A stretch of DNA of 64,000 nt from Candidatus Gastranaerophilales bacterium. Its GTDB lineage: Bacteria > Cyanobacteriota > Vampirovibrionia > Gastranaerophilales > Gastranaerophilaceae. The notes under the pieces are model-generated. The model saw nothing but the letters and a program-made list of their open reading frames with translations. It did not search any database and was not told the origin of the DNA. Position 1 is the stretch's first letter. Each line of letters starts with the position of its first letter. The DNA lies in the NCBI GenBank assembly GCA_028693235.1, contig JAQUVW010000004.1:186001-250000 (forward strand), given 5' to 3'. A program made the position numbers and the translations under genes. Positions 40,101 through 50,136 of the stretch are shown here, piece after piece.

Positions 40101-41717
40101 ATGACGAAATATGTATTTGTTACAGGTGGTGTTGTGTCATCACTGGGAAAAGGGATAGTCGCAGCATCGTTAGGAAGACTGTTAAAAGCGAGGGGTTACT
40201 CGGTAGTAATCCAAAAATTTGACCCCTATATAAACGTCGACCCCGGAACAATGAGCCCTTTCCAACACGGAGAAGTTTTCGTCACAGATGATGGAGCTGA
40301 AACCGATTTAGACTTGGGACACTACGAAAGATTTACTGATACAAATTTAGGTCATATCAACAACGTAACCTCAGGTAGTATTTATCAAACCGTTATTAAA
40401 AAAGAAAGACGAGGAGATTACCTCGGTGCAACTGTTCAAACTATTCCCCACATTACAAACGAGATTAAAGCAAGAATAAAAAAAGCAACAACTCAATTTA
40501 AACCTGATTTCTTGATTACAGAAATCGGAGGCACAATCGGTGACATTGAGGGCTTGCCATTCATTGAAGCTATCAGACAATTCCGCTCTGAAGCTGGTAT
40601 AGGAAACAGCATTTCAATCCACGTTACACTGCTTCCTTATCTTCCGACCTCAGGCGAGCTAAAGACAAAACCATCTCAACACAGTGTTGCTACACTAAGA
40701 AGCTACGGCATTCAGCCTGAAATCTTGGTTTGCAGAACCTCTAAACCTATTCCGAAGAAAGAAAAGGAAAAATTGGCTTTGTTCTGCTCTGTTCCGAATG
40801 ATGCTGTTATTGAATGTCGAGATATGAAAAGTATCTACGAAGTTCCTTTAGCAATGGAAGAACAAAATCTTGCAGGGGTTGTAATGCAAAGATTACTAAT
40901 GGACGACAAGAAAAAGACTCCTGATTTGAAATCATGGATAGAGCTTGTCGATAAAATCAAAAACCCTAAAAAAACAATTAAAATCGCTATAGCTGGTAAA
41001 TATACAAAACTTTCAGACGCTTATATTTCTGTCGTTGAATCCTTAAAACACGCAGGCTATAAACATAATGCCCAAATTGATATAAGATGGATTGCATCTG
41101 ATGAATGCACCGATATGGATAAAACAAAGGAAATGCTCAAAGACGTTGACGGATTAGTAATCCCCGGAGGCTTTGGAATAAGAGGCATTGAAGGTAAACT
41201 CAATGCAATCAGATACGCAAGAGAAAATAATCTTCCTTTCTTAGGTTTATGCCTCGGAATGCAATGTGCAGTAATTGAATATGCTCGAAATGTAGTTGGA
41301 CTAAAAAATGCTAATAGTATGGAATTTGATGAAAATACCCCATACCCTGTAATCGACCTTATGTTGGAGCAAAAAAACGTCGAAGGATACGGCGGAACAA
41401 TGCGACTCGGCCAATTCGAATGTAAAATCAAAAAAAGCACAAAAGCATCTGATGCCTACGGAGCTACAAAGATTATGGAACGTCATCGCCACAGATATGA
41501 AGTCAATAACGAATATCGTGACAAAATCGCAGAAGCTGGTTTGGTATTCTCAGGAATGTCCCCTGACGGAATGCTATGCGAAATGATAGAGCTTCCTAAA
41601 AATGATTGGTTCGTAGCTTGCCAATTCCACCCTGAGTTTAAATCACGTCCGGAAAGACCGCACCCATTATTCGCAGGACTAATAGATGCTGCTGCAAAAA
41701 GAGTTGAAATCAAATAA
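40101..41717 (+). CDS. pyrG: CTP synthase
   Basis: This 538-aa enzyme makes CTP from UTP with ATP and glutamine. The N-terminal synthetase domain has [17 protein letters not shown] and [20 protein letters not shown]. The C-terminal class I glutaminase has the oxyanion GGFGIRG, nucleophile Cys in FLGLCLGMQ, and the His/Glu pair in [11 protein letters not shown]. Length is normal. GAGGGTATT precedes the ATG. A strong terminator follows at 41740. Confidence 0.98.
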   Translation: MTKYVFVTGGVVSSLGKGIVAASLGRLLKARGYSVVIQKFDPYINVDPGTMSPFQHGEVFVTDDGAETDLDLGHYERFTDTNLGHINNVTSGSIYQTVIKKERRGDYLGATVQTIPHITNEIKARIKKATTQFKPDFLITEIGGTIGDIEGLPFIEAIRQFRSEAGIGNSISIHVTLLPYLPTSGELKTKPSQHSVATLRSYGIQPEILVCRTSKPIPKKEKEKLALFCSVPNDAVIECRDMKSIYEVPLAMEEQNLAGVVMQRLLMDDKKKTPDLKSWIELVDKIKNPKKTIKIAIAGKYTKLSDAYISVVESLKHAGYKHNAQIDIRWIASDECTDMDKTKEMLKDVDGLVIPGGFGIRGIEGKLNAIRYARENNLPFLGLCLGMQCAVIEYARNVVGLKNANSMEFDENTPYPVIDLMLEQKNVEGYGGTMRLGQFECKIKKSTKASDAYGATKIMERHRHRYEVNNEYRDKIAEAGLVFSGMSPDGMLCEMIELPKNDWFVACQFHPEFKSRPERPHPLFAGLIDAAAKRVEIK

Positions 41718-41739
41718 TAAACACAAAATAGTTTAAAGC

Positions 41740-41769
41740 ACTAAAAAGCCCCAATCGGGGCTTTTTAGT
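41740..41769. terminator. Strong bidirectional terminator after pyrG
   Basis: A perfect 13-bp stem ACTAAAAAGCCCC / GGGGCTTTTTAGT with an AATC loop, serving pyrG (plus) and the prepilin-like gene at 41784 (minus). Confidence 0.92.
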
Positions 41770-41783
41770 ATATAATGCAGTTT

Positions 41784-42398
41784 TTACCGAAGCTCTTCGC
41801 CTTCACCAGACCCACCATCTGAATCAGACCAATCACAACTAGAATCATCAGTATTGCCTTTAATCAAGCATTTTGCGGGTCCATGGGGTTTGAAATAATT
41901 ATCTGCTTTTCCGCCCCATTCCACTTCAAAATAATAACCTCCGTCTTTGGGATCATCAGGGGATTTTGTTGACAAATTTGGTTTTTTATCACCGTTTACA
42001 TCTACAGAAACGATATCTCCATATTCATTTATTGTAAAAGCCATACCGTCTGCAGTATAAAAAGTAAGATCACCGCTATCCCCATCACCACTGACTGTGC
42101 AGGCTTTACTGTTTGATGGAGTTGTAGATGACACTATATTCATTCTTTTTGAATAGAAATTTTCAAAAATGCAGTCAGCATCATTACCGCAATCATCAGC
42201 AACATCTTCTACTCTTTTGCCCGTCAAAGCATAATGGGTTTGTACCGCTTGTGATAATACAGAATACGCCTTTTTTACACCTGTTTTATATTCTTCTTTA
42301 TTTGTATTATTGAGCAGTGCAGGTATCGTCAACGCAGCTATAACACCGATAATCACAAGTGTTATTAACACTTCCGCTAATGTAAATGCTTTTTTCAT
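41784..42398 (-). CDS. Prepilin-like protein with type IV N-terminal methylation motif (copy 1)
   Basis: This 204-aa protein has a short leader MKKA and the prepilin peptidase motif A-FTLAEVLITLVIIG, followed by the hydrophobic helix ending in LTIPALL. The mature domain is Cys- and Asp-rich (ADDCGNDADC, CLIKGN, SSCDW) with DG/DVNGDKKPN-type stretches, which may form disulfides or a calcium-like loop. This style is used by pilins and type II secretion pseudopilins. GAAAGG precedes the ATG. It is downstream of a paralogue (42497). Confidence 0.9.
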   Translation of the reverse strand: MKKAFTLAEVLITLVIIGVIAALTIPALLNNTNKEEYKTGVKKAYSVLSQAVQTHYALTGKRVEDVADDCGNDADCIFENFYSKRMNIVSSTTPSNSKACTVSGDGDSGDLTFYTADGMAFTINEYGDIVSVDVNGDKKPNLSTKSPDDPKDGGYYFEVEWGGKADNYFKPHGPAKCLIKGNTDDSSCDWSDSDGGSGEGEELR

Positions 42399-42496
42399 AA
42401 TTAACCTTTCATAATTTAAAGAACAATAACATCATATTTTATGAAATTTTCAAATAAAATATTCTTATGATATTTAACAAGAAAGAAATGATAAAC

Positions 42497-43039
42497 TTAT
42501 CCCCTATTCCATTCACAAGAACAAGAAAAATCATATAAAGCCCAAGCTTCAGATTGAGGCATATCGTCAGCGACATACCTTTCAGGCTTCATAAAAATAA
42601 CATCTTGTGGCTCATCTTGAGAATTTGCAGCTATATTAGGCCCCTTGCTTCCATTTACATCAACCCAAATTCCTTGAGTAGATATCCCCCATAGCATGCC
42701 GTCAGTAGTGCTGAAACCTTCCAGTGAATAATCAGAACTCCCCTGAGCTTTAGATGCATCGAATTCAAGACTAACATCTCTATCTGAAACCTGCATCATT
42801 GACTCTAATTCCGATGTCCTTTCATCTGGTGTCATATCCATTAAATCATCAAAAGTAACACCATCTTTGGCATAAGCCATTGAAGTAGCGTTTGAAATTG
42901 TAGATAAAGCTTTTAGAGCAGCAGTTTTATATTCTTGTTGTTGCGTATTTTGTAACAATGCAGGTATCGTCAACGCAGCTATAACACCGATTATAACTAA
43001 TGTAATCAATACTTCCGCTAATGTAAATGCTTTTTTCAT
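42497..43039 (-). CDS. Prepilin-like protein with type IV N-terminal methylation motif (copy 2)
   Basis: This 180-aa protein shares its first 29 residues exactly with copy 1 (MKKAFTLAEVLITLVIIG and on to PALL), and the DNA over the leader is nearly identical. The C-terminal domains differ, apart from a shared DVNG-x-K-PN segment. AGGTAAA precedes the ATG. The 98-nt gap to copy 1 has no clear terminator, so the two may be co-expressed minor pilins or pseudopilins. No assembly ATPase or prepilin peptidase is in the window. Confidence 0.9.
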   Translation of the reverse strand: MKKAFTLAEVLITLVIIGVIAALTIPALLQNTQQQEYKTAALKALSTISNATSMAYAKDGVTFDDLMDMTPDERTSELESMMQVSDRDVSLEFDASKAQGSSDYSLEGFSTTDGMLWGISTQGIWVDVNGSKGPNIAANSQDEPQDVIFMKPERYVADDMPQSEAWALYDFSCSCEWNRG

Positions 43040-43123
43040 TTTACCTACTTCATATAAGAATTTAAATTATCAATATTTTTAATTATATTTTTCGGTTTTA
43101 TTATAATACTGATTATAAAAATG

Positions 43124-43147
43124 AAAAATAGCCAATTGGCTATTTTT
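43124..43147. terminator. Intrinsic terminator downstream of era
   Basis: AAAAATAGCC-AATT-GGCTATTTTT forms a perfect 10-bp stem with T runs on either strand. It separates era from the prepilin pair (both minus). Confidence 0.85.
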
Positions 43148-43258
43148 TAAAACTTTTTATATGCACTAATGATTACCCGATTAGTTATCCTCGACGGTTT
43201 TTATATCAACCTCAATTTTACAACGGATATTTTTATAAGCTGCACTAAAACATCAAAC

Positions 43259-44146
43259 CTAATACATTTTTTCAATATTTTTAGATTTTTTACGCCAGTC
43301 TTTTATGACCTTAACCTGCAAATCAAGATATACTTTTTTTCCTGCAGATTCTTCAATTTCGACTCTTGCTTCTGAGCCGATTTTTTTAAGCATAGAACCT
43401 TTTTTGCCGATTATTATACCTTTTTGACTATCGTGTTCAACAATTATTTGTGCAAAAATGCGGTCTATTTTTGGTTTTTCTTCGTATTTATCAATAATTA
43501 CGGCAACTGAATGAGGGATTTCGTCGTGAGTATTCAAAAGAATTTTTTCCCTGATTAACTCCCGAGCTATATTTCTCATAGTTTCATCAGTAAGCTCGTC
43601 AGAGTCATAAATTGGAGCACCTTCCGGAAGCTTGCGAACAATATTATCAATTAGGGTATCAAAATTGCGACCGGTTAACGCTGAAACTTTAACACAAGGG
43701 TAATTTTCATTGAATAAAGTTTTATAAGAGAGCAAAATTTCTTCCCTCTTCAAAGCATCTTTGATTAAATCCATTTTGTTCAACACAATTATCAAGGGGG
43801 TTTTTAAGTCTTTAAGCAAATTATCAACAATCCACCTGTCACCACGCCCGGCAGGAGTAGAGCCATCAACAACAAACAAAAGCATATCAACGTCAGGCAA
43901 AGTTTGTTTAGCCTCGTCAACAAGGCATTCGCCGAGTTTATCTAAAGGTTTGTGTACTCCAGGTGTATCAACGAAAACGATTTGAGCATCATCATTAGTC
44001 AAAATACCTTTAATTCTGCGACGTGTTGTTTGAGCTTTCGAAGTCGCAATAGCAATTTTTTGACCGACCATTCGGTTTAAAATTGTTGATTTACCAACAT
44101 TCGGTCGTCCGACAATTGCAACAAAACCTGATTTATAATTTTTCAT
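43259..44146 (-). CDS. era: Ribosome-assembly GTPase Era
   Basis: This 295-aa GTPase binds the 3' end of 16S rRNA during 30S maturation. G1 GRPNVGKST, switch region TSKAQTTRRRIKGI, G3 DTPGVHKP, G4 NKMD, and the C-terminal KH domain with GIIIGKKGSMLKKIG are intact. Its first 14 nt overlap the end of the upstream CDF-CorC gene. CorC-type genes next to era are common in bacteria, which makes the unusual fusion upstream more meaningful. Confidence 0.97.
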   Translation of the reverse strand: MKNYKSGFVAIVGRPNVGKSTILNRMVGQKIAIATSKAQTTRRRIKGILTNDDAQIVFVDTPGVHKPLDKLGECLVDEAKQTLPDVDMLLFVVDGSTPAGRGDRWIVDNLLKDLKTPLIIVLNKMDLIKDALKREEILLSYKTLFNENYPCVKVSALTGRNFDTLIDNIVRKLPEGAPIYDSDELTDETMRNIARELIREKILLNTHDEIPHSVAVIIDKYEEKPKIDRIFAQIIVEHDSQKGIIIGKKGSMLKKIGSEARVEIEESAGKKVYLDLQVKVIKDWRKKSKNIEKMY

Positions 44147-45986
44147 TTTCTTCGTTTTCTTCTTTTTCTAAAGCATCAATAAATGGGGTATTTTTGTGCA
44201 TTATAACACGAGAAATTCTTCTTCCGTCCAGTTCGATAACTTTATATGTAATATTTCTATCTTCAACAATATTGCCGATTTCAGGTTCTTTACCAAGCAG
44301 CCCGAAAACGTATCCGCCAAGTGTTTGGAAATCTTCATTAGGGATATCAAGGTCAAATCTTTCATTCATATCATCAATATCGATTTGGCTTGATACATTC
44401 ATTGTTTTGTCATCAATTTTTATAATTTCAGAAACAGGAGCTTCATCAAATTCATCGTATATTTCGCCGACAATTTCCTCTAATATATCTTCAACAGTTA
44501 CTATACCGGCGATACCACCATGTTCATCAACGACTGCAGCGATTTGAGTTTTAGAAGAAGTAAAATCACTCAATAAATCACTGATAAATTTATTTTCGGG
44601 AATAATAGGTATTTCACGAGCGAGTTCTTTGATGGCAAAATCATCAGCAGCATTATCTCTAACCGCTTTCAAAACATCTTTTGCATTGACAACGCCAATG
44701 ATATTATCGACATTGTCTTCGTATATCGGAATACGAGTATGCCCAGAGTCAATAATAATATCCATTAACTCAAGCAAAGAAGATTCTGCGTCGACAAAAA
44801 CTATCTTAGGACGAGGCACCATAACTTCTTTGACAACTGTTTGGGAGAAAGAATAGAAATTAGAAAGCATTTTAGCTTCATGGTTATCAATTAGGGAGAT
44901 ATCTTCACCTTCTTGGATAATTTTATCAAACTTATCTTCCCAATTTTCTTCAGCGTCATCAGCTTGAATTTCAATGGCAACATGGGATATATTTTTTACA
45001 TTATTTCTAATTTTACGTTCGAGCATATCAGCGATATCATCTGCATCTTTAACCTGAATTTCAGGATCAACTTCAATTGTCATATTAACAATCAATCCAG
45101 AAGTGCCCATATCCATAGTTTTAAGTTCATGCACGCAAGCTATTCCGTGCATAGTGCTTGCGACTCTTCTTATGACATCTTCAATTTGAGGTTCAGCGGA
45201 TTGTCCTGTTAAAAAATTAACATTATTTTTAAGCATATAAATTGCTAAGAAAAACAAAATGCAACCGATTAAAATAGAAGCTATAGCATCTGGTAAAAAC
45301 ACAAATTCATCAGGTAATAAAAACTTCGAAACAGAAAGCCCGATAAAAGCGATTATTACGCCTAAAAGAGCTGAGGAATCTTCATACCAAACAAATTTTG
45401 TTGTAGGACTTTTGATATGTTTAATCTGCTTCACAGAATTCATGTAATCTTTAATTTTATTGTTTGTGATATCGACATTAGCTTCAACGAGAACTGCATT
45501 CATCGCACTATTAACAGCCCAAGCTTCAAAACACATGCTTACGAGCAAAGTCAAAGCCATAAGCGGGTAATTTTTCAACAAATCAGCGGGGTTATGAAGG
45601 CTTGAATTCAAAATTTTATCAACACCACTTCCAATAGCGATTGCAGTACCTGCAAGCATCAAAATTGAAGCAAAAAGAGCCCATATATTAGCCTCCAAAC
45701 CATACCCGAAGGGATGCATTTCGTCAGCAGGTTTTGAGCCACGTTTGAGTCCAATCATCAAACAAATACTGTTGAATGAATCGACAAACGAGTGGGCCGC
45801 TTCAGATAACAAAGCGGAACTTCCTGAAAAAAGCCAACAGACTAATTTAATTGTAGCAATGCCGATATTTGCGATAAAAGCTCTTATAATAGCTAATTGT
45901 TTAGAACGTACGGCCGGACAAAAGTCCTTGTTATCATTACCCTGCGGAACGGAAAGAGTTTCCGAGCTGCTACTGTCTGATGTCAT
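44133..45986 (-). CDS. CDF metal transporter fused to CBS pair and CorC/HlyC domain
   Basis: In this 617-aa protein, residues ~30-345 form a CDF transporter of the SLC30A9-like type, with H65-x3-D69 in SEAAHSFVDSFN, HPFGYG (91-96) and a second metal site in YEDSSALLGV (201-210), followed by the cytoplasmic CDF domain. Residues ~370-510 are a CBS pair with the CorC-style entry VVKEVMVPRPKIVFVDA and DEHGGIAGIVTVEDILEEIVG. Residues ~525-600 are the CorC_HlyC transporter-associated domain. CorC/CNNM proteins normally have a DUF21 membrane domain; here a CDF replaces it. There is no frameshift or internal stop. It overlaps era. Confidence 0.9.
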   Translation of the reverse strand: MTSDSSSSETLSVPQGNDNKDFCPAVRSKQLAIIRAFIANIGIATIKLVCWLFSGSSALLSEAAHSFVDSFNSICLMIGLKRGSKPADEMHPFGYGLEANIWALFASILMLAGTAIAIGSGVDKILNSSLHNPADLLKNYPLMALTLLVSMCFEAWAVNSAMNAVLVEANVDITNNKIKDYMNSVKQIKHIKSPTTKFVWYEDSSALLGVIIAFIGLSVSKFLLPDEFVFLPDAIASILIGCILFFLAIYMLKNNVNFLTGQSAEPQIEDVIRRVASTMHGIACVHELKTMDMGTSGLIVNMTIEVDPEIQVKDADDIADMLERKIRNNVKNISHVAIEIQADDAEENWEDKFDKIIQEGEDISLIDNHEAKMLSNFYSFSQTVVKEVMVPRPKIVFVDAESSLLELMDIIIDSGHTRIPIYEDNVDNIIGVVNAKDVLKAVRDNAADDFAIKELAREIPIIPENKFISDLLSDFTSSKTQIAAVVDEHGGIAGIVTVEDILEEIVGEIYDEFDEAPVSEIIKIDDKTMNVSSQIDIDDMNERFDLDIPNEDFQTLGGYVFGLLGKEPEIGNIVEDRNITYKVIELDGRRISRVIMHKNTPFIDALEKEENEENEKL

Positions 45987-46180
45987 TATTATTTATTTTC
46001 ACCTTAATTTGTATAATACTAAATGGTACAATCATTATAGATTAAAAGATTACAAAAGTCTACTTGCAAGCCAAAAAGCGTGCTATGAAAGAATTTTTAC
46101 AAAACTTTTGCACATAATATCTTTGTAGTAAAATCAAATAAGAGAATATTTAGCAAATTGAATTAAAGAGGAAATAAGAA

Positions 46181-48802
46181 ATGGCAACCCCACTCACAGG
46201 AAATGAAATCAGAAGAGCATTTTTAGACTTTTTCAAGGAGAAGCACCAATCTACGGAGGTCAAAAGCTCGAGCCTTGTTCCTGATAACCCGACAGTATTA
46301 TTGACAACAGCGGGAATGCTCCAATTTTTGCCGTATTATTTAGGGCTTGAAAAAGCACCGTTTGACCCTGCAAGAGCTTGTTCATGTCAAAAATGTGCAA
46401 GAGCAGGCGGCAAAGACTCTGATATTGAAAATGTGGGAAGAACCCCAAGGCATCATACTTTTTTCGAAATGTTAGGTAACTTTAGCTTCGGTGATTATTA
46501 TAAAAATGAAGTTATTCCTTGGAGCTGGGATTTTGTCACAAATTATTTAAAATTAGACCCGGAAAGACTCTGGATAACCATATTTGAAACCGACGATGAA
46601 GCATTTGATATTTGGCACAATAAAGTCGGAATCCCTGCTGACAGAATAATCCGCAAAGGTAAAAAAGACAATTTCTGGGGACCTCCCGGTGCTACAGGTT
46701 CTTGCGGTCCATGCTCAGAAATCCACTATGACCTAGGCGAAGACCTAAAGTGTAGTGATGATTGCTCAATTGCCACCTGCGAATGCGACAGATGGGTTGA
46801 AATTTGGAATCTCGTTTTTACAGAACTTTTCCAAGATGAAGAAGGTAATCAATCGCCTTTAGACAAAAAAAATGTAGATACAGGAATGGGCTTAGAACGT
46901 ATAACAATGGTAGTTCAAGGCAAACGTTCAACTTTTGAAACAGATCTTTTGAAACCGATTTTAGACCAAGTTTCTCAAATGACAGGTGTTCCTTATAAAC
47001 AAAGTGAAAAAACTGATATTTCTTTGAGAATAATCACTGACCACGCTCGTTGCGTTTCATTTATGATTTCTGACGGCGTTGTACCGGGGAATGAAGGTAG
47101 AAGCTACGTTTTAAGAATGATAATGAGAAGAGCTCTAAGACACGGAAAAATACTAGGACTAGAACTCCCGTTCTTGAACAATCTCGTTGATACAATCGTA
47201 GACTTATACAAAGAAGCATATCCTGAACTTGAAAAAAACAGAGATAAAATTAAAAAAACAATTAAACAAGAAGAAGAAAGATTTAACAAAACTCTTGATA
47301 GAGGCTACAAATTAATAAATGAATTGATTGAAAAGAACGAAAATATTGACGGCGAAAGTGCCTTCAAGCTATATGATACCTTCGGTTTCCCATTAGAACT
47401 TACTGTTGAAATAGCTGAAGAAAAAGGCTTGAAAGTCGATGTTGAAGGTTTTCAAAAAGCTATGCAAGAACAAAAAGAAAGAGCAAAAGCAGCTACTCAA
47501 AAAATCAGCCTTACTGATGATTTGGTCTATGTTGCAATCGAAAATGAACACGGCTCAACTGAATTTACTGGCTATGATGAACTTCAATCAGAAGCTAAAA
47601 TTATTGCAAAAGTCGATGTCGATAATAATTTTGTCGATGTAATTTTAGACAAAACTCCATTTTACGGCGAATGTGGCGGTCAAGTAGGTGATACAGGCTT
47701 TATCGAAAATGACTCATTTAAAGCCGAAGTTTTGAATACATTCAGAGTTAATAAATTATTCGTCCACAGGGTTCAAATAATTAACGGGGAACTAAAAACA
47801 GGTGAAACAGTTTCCGCAAAAGTTGATGCTCAAAGACGTAAAAATATCGCAATCCACCATACAAATGCCCACTTGCTCCAAGCAGCCTTGATAAAGGTTT
47901 TAGGCGAAGAGGTAAAACAAGCAGGTTCTTATGTAGATGAAACAAAAACTCGTTTTGACTTTTCTTTCTCAAGAGCAATGACCGCTGATGAAATACAAAA
48001 AGTTGAAAAAATCATGAACAATTGGATATCAGAAGGTCACTCACAACACACGGACATTATGGATATTGAAGAAGCTAAAAAGACAGGTGCAATGGCATTA
48101 TTCGGCGAAAAATACGACCAAAAAGTAAGAGTTGTAAAAGTCGGCAATATATCATCTGAACTTTGCGGCGGAACTCATATTAAAAACACAGAAGATATCA
48201 GATTAACAAAAATTGTATCAGAAGGTGCAGTCGCAGCAGGTACAAGAAGAATTGAAGCGATTTGTGCAGACAGTGCATTTCAATTCTTAAACGAAAAAGC
48301 ATCTGAAATCGACGCACTTGCACACAAATTTAAAGCACTTCCATCTGAAGTAAACGAAAGAGTCAAAAAACTTGTCGAAGAAAACAAACTTCTACAAAAT
48401 GAGCTTTCTAAACTAAAAGCTGACATGGCAAAACAAAAATTCCAATCTTTTGTCTCAAAAGCAGAAGACATAAAAGGCGGAAAACTCTTTATCAGCAAGC
48501 TTGACGGACTTGATATGCAAGCTGTAAAAACAGGGGTTGAACTTCTCGGTTCAAAACTTGGCAATAGCATAATTGTATTGGTTTCAGTAATATCTTCTGA
48601 CCAAATATTAATTATGGTAAAAGTCGACGATGACTTTGTAAAACACGGAATTAACGCCGGAAAAATAGTAGGCGAAATAGCTCAAGCTACAGGCGGGAAA
48701 GGTGGAGGACGTCCAAACTTTGCACAAGGAGCAGGCAAATCCACAGAAGGTGTCGATGAAATCCTTGCAAAAATAAAATCCGACATTAGCAATTCACTTT
48801 AA
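46181..48802 (+). CDS. alaS: Alanyl-tRNA synthetase
   Basis: This 873-aa class II synthetase charges tRNA-Ala and edits mischarged Ser/Gly. The catalytic core has FLDFFKEKHQSTEVKSSSLV and the class II motifs around GRTPRHHTFFEMLGNFSFGD. The editing site has HHTNAH and CGGTHI as zinc ligands, and a C-Ala domain ends with GGKGGGRPNFAQGAG. Length is normal. AGAGGAAATAAGAA precedes the ATG. Confidence 0.98.
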   Translation: MATPLTGNEIRRAFLDFFKEKHQSTEVKSSSLVPDNPTVLLTTAGMLQFLPYYLGLEKAPFDPARACSCQKCARAGGKDSDIENVGRTPRHHTFFEMLGNFSFGDYYKNEVIPWSWDFVTNYLKLDPERLWITIFETDDEAFDIWHNKVGIPADRIIRKGKKDNFWGPPGATGSCGPCSEIHYDLGEDLKCSDDCSIATCECDRWVEIWNLVFTELFQDEEGNQSPLDKKNVDTGMGLERITMVVQGKRSTFETDLLKPILDQVSQMTGVPYKQSEKTDISLRIITDHARCVSFMISDGVVPGNEGRSYVLRMIMRRALRHGKILGLELPFLNNLVDTIVDLYKEAYPELEKNRDKIKKTIKQEEERFNKTLDRGYKLINELIEKNENIDGESAFKLYDTFGFPLELTVEIAEEKGLKVDVEGFQKAMQEQKERAKAATQKISLTDDLVYVAIENEHGSTEFTGYDELQSEAKIIAKVDVDNNFVDVILDKTPFYGECGGQVGDTGFIENDSFKAEVLNTFRVNKLFVHRVQIINGELKTGETVSAKVDAQRRKNIAIHHTNAHLLQAALIKVLGEEVKQAGSYVDETKTRFDFSFSRAMTADEIQKVEKIMNNWISEGHSQHTDIMDIEEAKKTGAMALFGEKYDQKVRVVKVGNISSELCGGTHIKNTEDIRLTKIVSEGAVAAGTRRIEAICADSAFQFLNEKASEIDALAHKFKALPSEVNERVKKLVEENKLLQNELSKLKADMAKQKFQSFVSKAEDIKGGKLFISKLDGLDMQAVKTGVELLGSKLGNSIIVLVSVISSDQILIMVKVDDDFVKHGINAGKIVGEIAQATGGKGGGRPNFAQGAGKSTEGVDEILAKIKSDISNSL

Positions 48803-48831
48803 AATAAGAACCTATAAACCTGAGATATAAA

Positions 48832-49200
48832 ATGAAAAGATATTTAATATTTATAGCCCTAATAATTTCATGTCCAATAGCAAATGCCCAAAGCTATTGG
48901 GACAATTATATCCCCAAACCTATTACAGAAGGCTCTTCAGAGCCATTAACGGTGATGCAAATAAATGATAAAATTAATCAATATAAAACTCAATCTATAA
49001 ACGCAGAACCAGAACCCACTATTGAAATTCAATACAAAGGTAATCGTAAAAAAAATATGCGAATAAGGGCTCACGCAGTTCCATTATCAGATGCACCGTT
49101 TGAAATAAAGAATGAAATATTGGAAAAACAAGTAACTCAAATGAGAATGGAAATTAACCTTTTGGAATCAAGATTAAGAAACCTTGAATTAAACAAGTAA
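48832..49200 (+). CDS. Small exported protein with C-terminal coiled coil
   Basis: This 122-aa protein has a Sec signal peptide (RYLIFIALIISCPIANA, cleavage before QSYW) and a C-terminal coiled coil (about residues 90-120). No known family is evident. It starts 29 nt after alaS and is followed 62 nt later by the anti-sigma/sigma pair. It may belong to that envelope-stress group, but this is only positional. Confidence 0.6.
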   Translation: MKRYLIFIALIISCPIANAQSYWDNYIPKPITEGSSEPLTVMQINDKINQYKTQSINAEPEPTIEIQYKGNRKKNMRIRAHAVPLSDAPFEIKNEILEKQVTQMRMEINLLESRLRNLELNK

Positions 49201-49262
49201 ACCTAAAAATGAACTTTCCCACTCACCTATCGTTCTATATATTATGAAAGGCTAAAATCATA

Positions 49263-49613
49263 ATGAACGAAAATTGCGACAAATACGAAGCATACTTTAC
49301 CTTTGCCAGCGAAGAAGATTACAAAAAGCACCTCATTGAATGCAACGCTTGCAAAGATGAATTTAATTTGCAAACTAAAATTTCATCATTAGTAAAAGAA
49401 GTAGCAGATGAGTACAAAAAGCGAGAACGCAAAAAGCTAAATACCTACAAAATGGCTTCTTGCTTGGCTATACTACTAATCACATTCTCTTGTTTAGCGA
49501 CATTCACTTATTTAAACTATACGCAAAATAATAATTATGATAATTATCAAGAAACAAATCTTCTATACTCAATAGGTGCAAATATCGATGAATACGGGCT
49601 TATACAAAATTAG
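49263..49613 (+). CDS. Probable membrane anti-sigma factor
   Basis: In this 116-aa protein, the N-terminal domain carries a zinc-binding-like H-x3-C-x2-C (KHLIECNACKDEF), the core of ZAS anti-sigma domains. One TM follows at about residues 66-87, then a short extracytoplasmic tail. Such proteins hold an ECF sigma factor inactive at the membrane. The sigma gene starts 11 nt downstream. The order anti-sigma first is the reverse of the usual arrangement. Confidence 0.72.
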   Translation: MNENCDKYEAYFTFASEEDYKKHLIECNACKDEFNLQTKISSLVKEVADEYKKRERKKLNTYKMASCLAILLITFSCLATFTYLNYTQNNNYDNYQETNLLYSIGANIDEYGLIQN

Positions 49614-49624
49614 TCAGGATTAAT

Positions 49625-50116
49625 GTGAAAGAAATAATAGAAAATTATAAGAACGGAATAAAACTCATAATTAAAAATATGACCGGTAAATACAACGAAG
49701 ATATTGAGCAAGAAGTATATATCAAAACTTGGACCCACTTGGACAAATACAAAGAAACAGGGAAATTCAAAAGTTGGATAAATACAATTACGGCTAATAC
49801 TTGTCGGGATTATCTAAAATCTTCTGTATTCAAAAAATCCCAACAAACAGACTCCTCAGAAGATAATTTGCACAAACTTTCAGACAATGCGATTTCTTTT
49901 GACGAAAAAATCATAGCCAAACAACGCCAAGAAGAGATTATAAAAGCTATTAACTCGCTAAAACCGAATTTCAAAGAAGTTATAGTAATGTATGAAATCT
50001 ATAACCTAGATTACGAAGAAATATCAAAAAGAATTAAAAAGCCAGTAGGCACAGTGAAATCGAGGCTTTTCAATGCAAGAAAAGAACTCGGTGTAATACT
50101 AAAAGATTTATTATAA
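49625..50116 (+). CDS. ECF-type RNA polymerase sigma factor
   Basis: This 163-aa sigma-70 family protein has region 2 (DIEQEVYIKTWTHLDKYK, then FKSWINTITANTCRDYL) and region 4 (LKPNFKEVIVMYEIYNLDYE, then VGTVKSRLFNARKEL) only. The start is GTG at 49625 with CAGGAT 4-5 nt upstream. It directs polymerase to a small regulon, probably including its own operon and the LTXXQ protein downstream. The linker between regions is short, as in ECF factors. Confidence 0.92.
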   Translation: MKEIIENYKNGIKLIIKNMTGKYNEDIEQEVYIKTWTHLDKYKETGKFKSWINTITANTCRDYLKSSVFKKSQQTDSSEDNLHKLSDNAISFDEKIIAKQRQEEIIKAINSLKPNFKEVIVMYEIYNLDYEEISKRIKKPVGTVKSRLFNARKELGVILKDLL

Positions 50117-50136
50117 AAAATCAGGAAGGAGTCTAA

